Of a DNA stretch of 44,231 nucleotides, positions 8,292 to 15,175 are shown piece after piece (position 1 is the first letter of the stretch; each line of letters opens with the position of its first letter). Under the pieces are notes generated by a model that was given only the letters and a program-made list of their open reading frames with translations, searched no databases and was not told the DNA's origin. Source of the DNA: Candidatus Omnitrophota bacterium. Its GTDB lineage: Bacteria > Omnitrophota > Gorgyraeia > Duberdicusellales > 4484-171. Location of the stretch: NCBI GenBank assembly GCA_023135855.1, contig JAGLSH010000001.1:1-44231 (forward strand). The letters are read 5' to 3'. The translations under genes and the position numbers were made by a program.

Positions 8292-8721
8292 TAGCCTCTT
8301 TTTCTATTACTTCCTTAAATCTCTTTAAATTATCTTGAGAATGTTTATTTATCAACTCTTCAACCTGAGGATCAGTATACTTAGCCTTATCATCCATGGT
8401 AAAATCCTGAATCCAAGTCATCTCAACTCCACCCTCTACTTCTCTATAAAGCCAAACAATCTTCATATACTTAAAAGGAAACATTGGCTCTATTTTACAA
8501 GCATAAGCAAATTTATCCTCTTTAAAAAGTAAACGATAAGATTTCCAACTATTTCCATTCTTATGAGTAAGTTGAAAAATAATCTTATTACCCTCTACCT
8601 CTAGAACATCTGAGGCTGTATATTCCTCAAATAGTTCTTTCCATCGAGAAATATCATTACTAATATCAAATATCAACCCATAGGATGCATTGATTACAAT
8701 AGAATTTGCTGTATGTGCCAT
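8284..8721 (-). CDS. Polyketide aromatase/cyclase, SRPBCC/START fold (TcmN-N / WhiE-ORFVI type)
   Basis: The 145-residue single-domain protein begins MAHTANSIVINASYGLIFDISNDISRW, the recognisable opening of type II PKS aromatase/cyclases (H-T-x-N-x-I-V-I-x-A...D-x-x-N-D-x-x-x-W). It continues with LFEEYTASDVLEVEGNKIIFQLT, FKYMKIVWLYREV and MTWIQDFTM, where actinobacterial relatives have FEYMNIVWEYE and M-R-W-V-Q-D-F. These proteins fold the reduced poly-beta-ketone in their helix-grip pocket and guide first-ring closure and aromatisation. The SD GAGGAGG lies 5 bp upstream. The gene follows the PF04199 gene across a 119-bp gap with hairpins and overlaps the exporter. It is one of the strongest indications that the cluster makes an aromatic polyketide rather than a fatty acid or aryl polyene. 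Confidence 0.88.
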   Translation of the reverse strand: MAHTANSIVINASYGLIFDISNDISRWKELFEEYTASDVLEVEGNKIIFQLTHKNGNSWKSYRLLFKEDKFAYACKIEPMFPFKYMKIVWLYREVEGGVEMTWIQDFTMDDKAKYTDPQVEELINKHSQDNLKRFKEVIEKEANA

Positions 8722-8737
8722 GAATCCTCCTCAATGA

Positions 8738-8766
8738 GACTAGCTTTTTTTAAGAAAGCATTAGTC
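8738..8766. repeat. Small intergenic hairpin upstream of the aromatase gene
   Basis: GACTAGCTTT pairs with AAAGC(AT)TAGTC around a short loop, with a two-base bulge. It lies between the larger hairpin at 8772-8834 and the aromatase SD. No T-run follows it on the minus strand, so a terminator role is not supported. It may act as an RNA processing or stability element. Confidence 0.45.
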
Positions 8767-8771
8767 GAATT

Positions 8772-8834
8772 GATCCCGACGAGCGTTGAAAAATTATGAA
8801 ACGTAATTTTTCAACATCTTCCGCGAATCGGGAT
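8772..8834. repeat. Nested intergenic hairpin element H1
   Basis: Outer arms ATCCCGA (8773-8779) and TCGGGAT (8828-8834) enclose a perfect 12-bp stem, GTTGAAAAATTA (8785-8796) with TAATTTTTCAAC (8804-8815), around a 7-nt loop. It sits inside the polyketide operon between the PF04199 and aromatase genes. It resembles H2 (15082-15134): a short outer arm containing CCGA and a long AT-rich inner stem. Confidence 0.65.
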
Positions 8835-8840
8835 ACATTA

Positions 8841-9647
8841 TTAATAATCATCCAGAACTGCGACTACCCTTGCCCAAGCAGCACCAGTCTTTATTATTCT
8901 TATTGGAAAACAAATAACTTTAAATCCGAAATTTGGTAATTTATCTAAATTAGCTAATCTTTCAATATGGATAAATTCTCTCTTCCGACCATGAAAATGG
9001 GCTGGCCAAAGATGCCTTGAATCTTTACTTTTCATAAAATCCTTGATCATAAACTTATAAGGCCTATCAATACCCATAGTATCTACCCCAAATATCTTTA
9101 TACCTTTATCCAGAAAATAATCTATAGCTGAGGCATCTACTCCCGGATAATCACTAAAATATTGAGGAGTCCCGTGCAAACGATCAGAACCAGTATAAAT
9201 AAAAACAATATCTAAAGGCTTTAAGCTATAGTTTATTTTTCCTAAGGCCTTTTCTAAGTCTTCCTTTTTAATAACCTCATCTCCCTTTTTATGGCTAAGA
9301 TCTAATCTCACCCCATCGCAATTGCACCACTCCAAAGGTATCTCGTCAGCTGTTTTTGAAGGCTTACCTTCAGATTTACTGCCATAATGAAAAGAATAAT
9401 CAAGATGAGTTCCGCTATGTACTGAAGAATGTACTATCTCTAAAGATAAAAACTCTCCATCAGGTAAGTCTTCCTTTTTAACTATCCGCTTGCCTAATAA
9501 ATGCTGAATCTTCCCCTTTAAAGTCCTGCCCATTAATACCTTATTAAGTTTCTCAACTCCTTGTTTATGAGATGTTCTCTCAATTTCAAGTTTATGAACT
9601 TCAAATGCCTTGTCGTCAATGGGTAAACTTAAATCTACTATTTTCAT
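8841..9647 (-). CDS. PF04199 cyclase-family metallohydrolase (kynurenine formamidase-like fold)
   Basis: The 268-residue protein carries the family motif HxGTHxDxPxH as HSGTHLDYSFH (residues 77-87), with Ser in place of the Pro; the His and Asp metal ligands are kept. Other typical family stretches are VDLSLPI at the N-terminus, VFIYTGSDR and YPGVDASAIDYFLDKGIKIFGVDTMGID (about 168-195). The family holds kynurenine formamidases, isatin hydrolases and proteins named cyclases because they occur in antibiotic clusters. The ATG follows the ACP stop by 1 bp, so the two genes are tightly coupled. A job in ring closure or in releasing the polyketide from the ACP is the natural inference; hydrolysis of an amide or lactone is the alternative. 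Confidence 0.82.
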   Translation of the reverse strand: MKIVDLSLPIDDKAFEVHKLEIERTSHKQGVEKLNKVLMGRTLKGKIQHLLGKRIVKKEDLPDGEFLSLEIVHSSVHSGTHLDYSFHYGSKSEGKPSKTADEIPLEWCNCDGVRLDLSHKKGDEVIKKEDLEKALGKINYSLKPLDIVFIYTGSDRLHGTPQYFSDYPGVDASAIDYFLDKGIKIFGVDTMGIDRPYKFMIKDFMKSKDSRHLWPAHFHGRKREFIHIERLANLDKLPNFGFKVICFPIRIIKTGAAWARVVAVLDDY

Positions 9648-9648
9648 C

Positions 9649-9885
9649 TTAGAATTGTTTTTTCCTTTCGATTAAATCAACTATTTCATTAACAGTAGAA
9701 AATTTGGTAATCTCATTGGTTTCAATCTTTACACCAAAGTGCTTATTAAAAGTAACCACCAGCTCTACCATCTCTGTTGAATCAACACCAATGGAATCAT
9801 ATAATTTCTGATCGGCTTTTACCTCATCTTCATTTATGTCCAATGTCTTACTTATAAGCTCTATAACTTCTTTCTTTAATTCCAT
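9649..9885 (-). CDS. Acyl carrier protein of the type II polyketide synthase
   Basis: The 78-residue acidic protein has the ACP signature GVDSTEMVEL, with Ser36 as the 4'-phosphopantetheine attachment site (D-S-T where fatty-acid ACPs have D-S-L). The helix pattern DINEDEVKADQKLYDSIGVDS matches helix I and loop I. It starts with the SD AGGAGGT 5 bp upstream, right after the chain-length factor gene, completing the KS-alpha, CLF, ACP order of a minimal type II PKS. It would carry the growing poly-beta-ketone chain to the ketoreductase and cyclases. No phosphopantetheinyl transferase or malonyl-CoA:ACP transferase is in the window, so these are presumably shared with fatty-acid synthesis. Confidence 0.93.
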   Translation of the reverse strand: MELKKEVIELISKTLDINEDEVKADQKLYDSIGVDSTEMVELVVTFNKHFGVKIETNEITKFSTVNEIVDLIERKKQF

Positions 9886-9894
9886 AGATACCTC

Positions 9895-11130
9895 CTATTT
9901 CTTCTCAACAGCTAAGACAACATTTATTCCACCCCGCCCTCTAGCAATAATTAAAGCCTTGTTGATAGTTTTCTCTTTAAGCTTATTAGGGGTGTAATCT
10001 AAATCACAATAAGGATCATTCATTAATTGATTAATTGTTGGTATCACTACTGAGTTCTTCATTGAAAATAATGTAATAATCAAATCTAGGGCACTTTGAG
10101 CGCCTAATAAATTACCGTAAATACTCTTAGGAGCACTAAGAGCAATATTTTTTATATTCTCTCCAAATACATTCTTTAGCGCTTGGGTTTCAAGATAATC
10201 TCCAATTACAGTTGCTTCACCATCTAAGCAAATATAATCAACATCTTCCTTATTCCACTTAGCATCTTTTAAGCACTCCTTAATTGCATATTCTAAATCA
10301 TCTGATTCAGGGGCATATCGCAAATAGTGATAGCCATCAGAAGAAAAACCTATTCCTTTAATAAATCCATAAATAGGAGCTCCTCGTTTCTTAGCTTTTG
10401 ATTCTTTCTCTAGGATTACTATTCCTGAACCTTCACCTAAAACAAATCCATCTCTATCTAAGTCATAAGGTTTATATGCTGTTTTAGGATTAAGATTATT
10501 TTTTGATAACTGACCGCAAGTATTTGCGCTCAATAAAGCATAAGGAGTAATCGGAGCTTCCATTCCTCCGGCTAATACAAAATCATTCTTATCCTGAGCT
10601 ACCACCTTGGAGCCATACCACAAACTCAAAGCTGATGATGCCTTGTCAGCAACTATAGTCTTACTATATCCTTTGAAGCCATAATATATAGTAACTTGGC
10701 CCTGAGGCGCTGCTGGGAACCAAGCTGAAGCCATATAGGGAGAAATACCTTCTCTTCCCTCTATATACATATCTCTTAACTCAGTCTCGGCAAAAAGCCA
10801 ACCACCAATAGCATTGCCCATAAATACGCCAACTCTATTCTTATCAATTTTTTCTAAATCCATTCCAGAATCTTTTATAGCTTGTTCTGAAGCAACTAAA
10901 GCCATATGAGAAAACACATCTATCTTCTTAACTAATCTTCCTGAAACATGCGAATAGTGATCCAACTCATGAACTTGGCCAGCAATCCGAGAAGGATAAA
11001 GACTAGCATCAAATCTCTTAACTTCATCAATAAAAGATTCGCATTTTTTCAGATTAGCCCAAAAAGTTTCTTTTTTTAATCCGCATGGTGAAACTACGCC
11101 TACGCCAGTTATTGCAACTCTATCACTCAT
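9895..11130 (-). CDS. Ketosynthase-beta / chain-length factor (catalytically dead KS)
   Basis: This thiolase-fold protein is homologous along its length to the neighbouring ketosynthase but lacks all three catalytic residues. Numbered from the upstream GTG at 11142, the active-site Cys is Ala168 (IVADKASSALS), the first His is Asp307 (CLDGEAT) and the second His is Asn344 (KSIYGNLLGAQ); the Lys of the KS motif is kept. This is how chain-length factors differ from KS-alpha. Actinobacterial CLFs usually have Gln in place of Cys, so Ala is a variant. CLFs pair with KS-alpha to set the number of extensions. I chose the ATG at 11130 because GGAGGT lies 6 bp upstream of it and it follows the KS-alpha stop, while the upstream GTG at 11142 overlaps that SD. 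Confidence 0.9.
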   Translation of the reverse strand: MSDRVAITGVGVVSPCGLKKETFWANLKKCESFIDEVKRFDASLYPSRIAGQVHELDHYSHVSGRLVKKIDVFSHMALVASEQAIKDSGMDLEKIDKNRVGVFMGNAIGGWLFAETELRDMYIEGREGISPYMASAWFPAAPQGQVTIYYGFKGYSKTIVADKASSALSLWYGSKVVAQDKNDFVLAGGMEAPITPYALLSANTCGQLSKNNLNPKTAYKPYDLDRDGFVLGEGSGIVILEKESKAKKRGAPIYGFIKGIGFSSDGYHYLRYAPESDDLEYAIKECLKDAKWNKEDVDYICLDGEATVIGDYLETQALKNVFGENIKNIALSAPKSIYGNLLGAQSALDLIITLFSMKNSVVIPTINQLMNDPYCDLDYTPNKLKEKTINKALIIARGRGGINVVLAVEKK

Positions 11131-11132
11131 GA

Positions 11133-12380
11133 TTACCTCCACCTCTTAAACACAATAGAAGAATGTATTCCGGAAAATCCACTGCTAGTTTTAAGTATAT
11201 ACTCTGGCATAATCTCCCGCTTTTTATTAGGAATATAATCTAGATCACATTTAGGATCAGGTTCTTCCTGATTAATAGTTGGTGGAAGATACCCTTTCTC
11301 AAAAATCATACAACACAATACACTCTCTACAGCATTAGCTGCTGCTAAAGGATGACCGATCATCGACTTAATCGAGCTTATCGGCACCTTATAAGCAAAA
11401 TCTCCGAAAACCTTTTTGTAAGCATCGGTTTCAAAAGCATCATTCTGACGAGTAGATGATCCATGAGCACTTATATAGCCAATGTCCTCATTCTTTATTC
11501 CTGAATTCTTTATAGCTTCCCGCATTGAACGAGCCATAGGTTCACCATCTGCAGGTAAATCAGTCATATGATATGCATTGCAACTTGTTCCAAACCCGAG
11601 AATTTCAGCATAAATGTGAGCCCCTCTTTTTTTAGCATGTTCTAATTCTTCTAAAATTAAAATTCCAGCTGCTTCACTAATAACAAAGCCATTCCTCTTA
11701 TTATCAAAAGGACGGCTAGCCTTATGAGGTTCTTCATTATTCTTAGCCAAAACATTTACTACATCAAAAGCTCCAAAAGTAATCGGTGTGATTGGTGCCT
11801 CAGTTGCCCCAGCAATAACTATATCTTGTCTTCCTTCTTGAATAAGTTCAAAAGCAAAACCTAAAGAATCAGTTCCAGCAGTGCACCCAGTTGAAACCGT
11901 ACAATTCATTCCCTTTGTCCCATGAATACCACTTACCTCAGCACTAGGAGTATTAAACATAGCAGCATCATAAAGAAAGGGTCTACCTTTTCGAGGATCA
12001 ATCGGATTCTTGCCCCAATCAGTAACTAGCAAGAATTCTTCCTCCATAAGACGGGTTCCACAAATAGCATTTGCTAGGATTACACCACATCTACGCCTAT
12101 CTAATTTATTAAAATCTAAATTAGCATCTTCTATTGCACCCTTAGCCGCAGCAATTCCGAACTGAACATATCTATCCATACGCCTATGCTCAGCTATATT
12201 AAATTTTAAAGGGTCAAAATTTAAATCTTGAGAAGCAATCTTTGAAACAAATAAACTTACATCAAAATTTTCAACCTTTTCAATGTAAGATTTACCTTCA
12301 ATTAAATTATTATAAAATTCATTCTTCTCTTCTCCAGCTCCACAAATAACTCCAATTCCAGTAATTACTACTCTCTTCAC
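11133..12380 (-). CDS. Ketosynthase-alpha of a type II polyketide synthase
   Basis: The 415-residue beta-ketoacyl synthase has the full triad: Cys166 in TVSTGCTAGTDSLG, His306 in AHGSSTRQND and His343 in SSIKSMIGHPLAAANA. STGCTAG..D and HGSSTRQND(x)FET are typical of aromatic type II PKS KS-alpha rather than FabF (which favours DTACSS/HGTST). It catalyses decarboxylative Claisen condensation of malonyl-ACP onto the chain, as a dimer with the chain-length factor encoded next. The start is GTG with the SD AAGGAGG about 8 bp upstream. The gene order and the aromatase downstream support the PKS assignment over a secondary fatty-acid KS. Confidence 0.92.
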   Translation of the reverse strand: MKRVVITGIGVICGAGEEKNEFYNNLIEGKSYIEKVENFDVSLFVSKIASQDLNFDPLKFNIAEHRRMDRYVQFGIAAAKGAIEDANLDFNKLDRRRCGVILANAICGTRLMEEEFLLVTDWGKNPIDPRKGRPFLYDAAMFNTPSAEVSGIHGTKGMNCTVSTGCTAGTDSLGFAFELIQEGRQDIVIAGATEAPITPITFGAFDVVNVLAKNNEEPHKASRPFDNKRNGFVISEAAGILILEELEHAKKRGAHIYAEILGFGTSCNAYHMTDLPADGEPMARSMREAIKNSGIKNEDIGYISAHGSSTRQNDAFETDAYKKVFGDFAYKVPISSIKSMIGHPLAAANAVESVLCCMIFEKGYLPPTINQEEPDPKCDLDYIPNKKREIMPEYILKTSSGFSGIHSSIVFKRWR

Positions 12381-12407
12381 TTATCTTTCCTCCTTAAAAT
12401 ATAAAAA

Positions 12408-13016
12408 TTATTTTTCTTTTCTGCTAACTTTAAAAATAATGTTTCCCCCATCAGGACAAGTAACTGTATCTATAGAATTCTGATCCTTCATAAAGGGAAA
12501 TTTTGCTCCAAAATTTAAAGCAAAAAAAGCTGGAAAAGCTGTATGCCAAGCTGCTCCGCAAAATCCAGGAATACACTTTAGCCCCTCAGTTTCCCATTTA
12601 TCGCCAACCTTATACTTATAAAAACATTTAGGCGAAGCCATCCCTTTAGGGGTTCCTTTAGCCTCAACAACTTCAATGACCATCTTCTTGAGATTCGGTC
12701 CTTTGAAATCAGGATCTTTATTCACTATATCGATTTGACCTTCTTTGTTAAAAATTTCAGCTTTGAATTCTAATTTTCCACCATCGGGACAAGTAACCAA
12801 TAAAGATCTTTGATTTTCCATGAAGGGAAATTTTGCTCCAAAGCTTAAACCATAAATTACCGGAAATAATGCATGAGCTAGACCTAGGCAAAAATGTTTT
12901 GGCGGATGAGTAAAATCCTCTAAAATAATTTCATCACCAATTTTATAACCATGGTAACAATCCCCATAAACATTAATCACTGTCAATTTTAATTTTAAAA
13001 AAGGTGTTTTAATCAT
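12408..13016 (-). CDS. TIGR04076-like protein with two tandem copies of the domain
   Basis: The 202-residue protein is an internal duplication. Residues about 5-90 and 105-200 each contain a small strand, a Cys-containing helix start (HFCLGLAHALFPV; GFCGAAWHTAFPA), the block L-x-F-G-A-K-F-P-F-M and a V-T-C-P-D-G-G...F-K ending. The second copy matches my recollection of TIGR04076 (GFCxWAW...FxxM...CTDGxRPVxFK). The role of this family is unknown. The conserved Cys residues (GFC and TCPDG in each half) could bind metal or act in thiol chemistry. It starts 1 bp after the PanE-like gene and is followed 27 bp later by KS-alpha, so it belongs to the operon. I can name the family but not a function. 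Confidence 0.7.
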   Translation of the reverse strand: MIKTPFLKLKLTVINVYGDCYHGYKIGDEIILEDFTHPPKHFCLGLAHALFPVIYGLSFGAKFPFMENQRSLLVTCPDGGKLEFKAEIFNKEGQIDIVNKDPDFKGPNLKKMVIEVVEAKGTPKGMASPKCFYKYKVGDKWETEGLKCIPGFCGAAWHTAFPAFFALNFGAKFPFMKDQNSIDTVTCPDGGNIIFKVSRKEK

Positions 13017-13017
13017 A

Positions 13018-14013
13018 TTAAATCCTCAGTTCTTTTAATAACTCTTCTTTTGTATAAAACCTTTTTGCCTTCTCTACTCTGTGAACTAATTTAACTATTC
13101 TTATATTTATTGGTGCTCTTAGATTATTCTTAGTAGCCAAATCAACAATTGCACCATTGATATAATCAATCTCTGAAGGTTTATTGTGTTTTATGCTTTG
13201 CAATATTGAACCATAAAAAGGTTCTTTACTTAAAGAAGTCATTACTTTTGAAAAAATACCTGCAGCCTCCTCTGTATTTATTGAAACTAATCCTTCTAGT
13301 CTAGCCTTAGGATAAGTAGGCAAATCAGCTAATTCTATACCGCTATTTTTAACAACATCATAGGCTTCTTTATTTAGTTTTATTGCTATTTTTGCTAAAT
13401 CTAAATCACTAAATGTTTCCTGCATAGATAAACCTAGAATTGCCGGAAGACAATTGTTAAGATTAATAAATAATTTAAGATATTTAGCCCCTTTTATTTT
13501 ATTCGAGATTGATACATCAAAACCAAATTTTAAAAAATCTACTACCTCTTTGATCTTGGCTACTTCTTTGCCAAAAATATTACCCACTGTCAAATTACCT
13601 TTAAAATGATGGATTACTCTATTCGGTCGATAAAATGTTGCTCCAAACATAACAATACCGCTTATAATCTTCTCTTCTGGAAAATACTTATTCAATATAT
13701 AATCAGCACTTACCCCATTTTGGGTACTAATTACAGTAGCATCTTTTAAATATTCTAAATTTGCCTTTATTAAAGTCTCTAAATCACCTATTTTGCTTGA
13801 GAAGATAGCTAAATCTACCTTTTCTTTAAGCTGATTATCAACTTTTACCTTATAAATACTTTTAACTCTAGCAGATTCAACAATTAAACCCTCTCCTAAC
13901 AAAGACTCTAGCTGATAATCTTTAACTACCCCAACAACATCAGGACTCTCTTCTGTGAGATAACCCAAGAATAATCCGCCAATCGCTCCACAACCTAAAA
14001 CCGCTACTTTCAT
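13018..14013 (-). CDS. Ketopantoate reductase (PanE/ApbA) family NADPH-dependent reductase
   Basis: The 331-residue protein has the N-terminal Rossmann motif GCGAIGG (residues 7-13), ISTQNGV near 95-100 and the C-terminal dehydrogenase domain with KGAKYLKLFINLNNCLPAILG (catalytic Lys region, about 168-188). The family motif SEIDYINGAIV follows near 280. PanE reduces 2-dehydropantoate, but relatives act on other 2-oxo acids. Inside a polyketide operon a pathway-specific reduction of an alpha-keto intermediate is more likely than pantothenate synthesis; no panB or panC is nearby. The SD AAAGGAG lies about 9 bp upstream of the ATG. The gene lies 14 bp after the small gene and 1 bp before the TIGR04076 gene. 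Confidence 0.85.
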   Translation of the reverse strand: MKVAVLGCGAIGGLFLGYLTEESPDVVGVVKDYQLESLLGEGLIVESARVKSIYKVKVDNQLKEKVDLAIFSSKIGDLETLIKANLEYLKDATVISTQNGVSADYILNKYFPEEKIISGIVMFGATFYRPNRVIHHFKGNLTVGNIFGKEVAKIKEVVDFLKFGFDVSISNKIKGAKYLKLFINLNNCLPAILGLSMQETFSDLDLAKIAIKLNKEAYDVVKNSGIELADLPTYPKARLEGLVSINTEEAAGIFSKVMTSLSKEPFYGSILQSIKHNKPSEIDYINGAIVDLATKNNLRAPINIRIVKLVHRVEKAKRFYTKEELLKELRI

Positions 14014-14027
14014 TTTTTCTACTCCTT

Positions 14028-14285
14028 TTAACTGATATATTGTGAGTAATCAATATCCAATTTACTAAGTAATCTTTCAAGCATGCTTTTGAAGGCTGGG
14101 GGAACTTCCTGAAAAAAAGCAATAATCAAATCTTTGTCTTCAACTTCTTTTGAGTCTCTCCCCTGGGCCAATTCTTCAGACTTTTGTTTAATAAGTTGCT
14201 CAGCAATTGTTCTGTGAAATTGCGGTAAATTGTCAGTTACTTTGTTAAACTTATTTTTTGTTTCTTGATTCCAAATAATTCCCAT
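14028..14285 (-). CDS. Small helical protein, function unknown (weak PCP_red-like look)
   Basis: The 85-residue protein is charged and predicted all-helical: a Trp near the N-terminus (W5), then DNLPQFHRTIAEQLIKQKSEELAQGRDSKEVEDKDLIIAFF. The pattern W-x-x-E...L...P-x-F-x-R...E-x-x-A faintly recalls the PCP_red domain (C-terminus of the protochlorophyllide reductase B subunit), but this is weak. A purine-rich SD (GGGGAGAGGG) precedes the ATG, and the gene sits 18 bp after the phosphorylase and 14 bp before the PanE-like gene, so it is very probably real and co-transcribed. I do not recognise a function. Confidence 0.6.
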   Translation of the reverse strand: MGIIWNQETKNKFNKVTDNLPQFHRTIAEQLIKQKSEELAQGRDSKEVEDKDLIIAFFQEVPPAFKSMLERLLSKLDIDYSQYIS

Positions 14286-14303
14286 ACTATCCCTCTCCCC
14301 TTC

Positions 14304-15038
14304 TTATAATTCCTCAACAACTTTGAATCCTAAGTCTATCATTTTCATTTCAGCTTCAAAAAATCTATAATCAGCAAATCCTAATGTTCCGGTAATAAGA
14401 TTATCAGAAACTGCTAAGATAGCTGCAACCTTTCTTTTGTAGAGATTGGCTACGGTCACAAATGGTGAAGTTACCATGTCAACAGCAATTGCCCCTTTCT
14501 CTATATAGGGGTTAACTATTTCTTTAGTCTCCTTAAACAAAGCATCAGTTGTCCACACTCCTCCACGATGTAAAGTGCCCTCAGTTTTAAAAACCTCTTC
14601 TATTTTTGATGTTAGTTCATCGTCTACTTTAGATATATAATTATCATCTACATAATACTTAGTGGCTCCATCTCCTCGAATAATATCAGCAGCTAAAACA
14701 TAATCTCCAACATTCATATCCTCTTTTAAAGCTCCGCAAGACCCCAGTCTAATCAAAGTATTGATTCCGCCAACACATAAAAACTCAGTAACAAAGGCTG
14801 AATCAGGAGCATAGAAACCACCATTCCCAACAGTTACTTTCTTACCCTTATAGAACCCAGTCCAAAAAGTATAACCAAGAAAGGTAAAATTCTTTACACA
14901 ATCCTCTAATTTCTCTAAACACATTTTTGCCCTGTGCTGTTGTCCGCTAATTAAAGCAATTTCGCCAAAATCACCATCTTTAAACTGTAAAGAGCTCAAA
15001 AGATCTTTTGGGCTTAAATGAATATCTCTTTGCATCAT
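14304..15038 (-). CDS. Nucleoside phosphorylase (PNP/uridine phosphorylase family), candidate 5'-deoxyadenosine or MTA phosphorylase
   Basis: The 244-residue NP-I family protein shows IRLGSCGAL (about 97-105) with the phosphate-binding Arg, followed by MNVGDYVLAADIIRGDG, and LAVSDNLITG near the C-terminus, where the base-binding Asp of SDN lies. It cleaves a nucleoside with phosphate to ribose-1-phosphate and base. The family motif VEMEx, whose second Glu binds the ribose hydroxyls, reads VDMVTS here (checked on the DNA), so sugar recognition is altered. In the same operon are an MtnA-type isomerase, a class II aldolase and an aldehyde dehydrogenase, the next three steps of the DHAP shunt, so a 5'-deoxynucleoside substrate is the best inference. 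A 137-bp gap with a large hairpin separates it from the ligase gene upstream. Confidence 0.8.
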   Translation of the reverse strand: MMQRDIHLSPKDLLSSLQFKDGDFGEIALISGQQHRAKMCLEKLEDCVKNFTFLGYTFWTGFYKGKKVTVGNGGFYAPDSAFVTEFLCVGGINTLIRLGSCGALKEDMNVGDYVLAADIIRGDGATKYYVDDNYISKVDDELTSKIEEVFKTEGTLHRGGVWTTDALFKETKEIVNPYIEKGAIAVDMVTSPFVTVANLYKRKVAAILAVSDNLITGTLGFADYRFFEAEMKMIDLGFKVVEEL

Positions 15039-15081
15039 AACTAATCTCCTATTGTGCGCATCATGATATGCGCGTATTATC

Positions 15082-15134
15082 CCGAAACATTTAAATACTT
15101 AAAAATTTCATAGAAATTTTTAAGTATGTTTCGG
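15082..15134. repeat. Nested intergenic hairpin element H2
   Basis: Outer arms CCGAAAC (15082-15088) and GTTTCGG (15128-15134) enclose a perfect 14-bp stem, ATACTTAAAAATTT (15095-15108) with AAATTTTTAAGTAT (15114-15127), around a CATAG loop. Next to it, 15056-15073 holds another small palindrome (GCGCAT/ATGCGC). It lies within the operon between the ligase and phosphorylase genes. On the minus strand it is not followed by a T-run, so it is not a plain intrinsic terminator. Confidence 0.65.
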
Positions 15135-15175
15135 AATAAGTGATTCTAAGTTTTTTTTGCGATCCCTATGGGAGC

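Noticed and set aside
13940..14122. Minus-strand 60-codon frame across the gap between the small gene and the PanE-like gene
   Set aside because: It overlaps two better-supported genes in another frame and has no SD.
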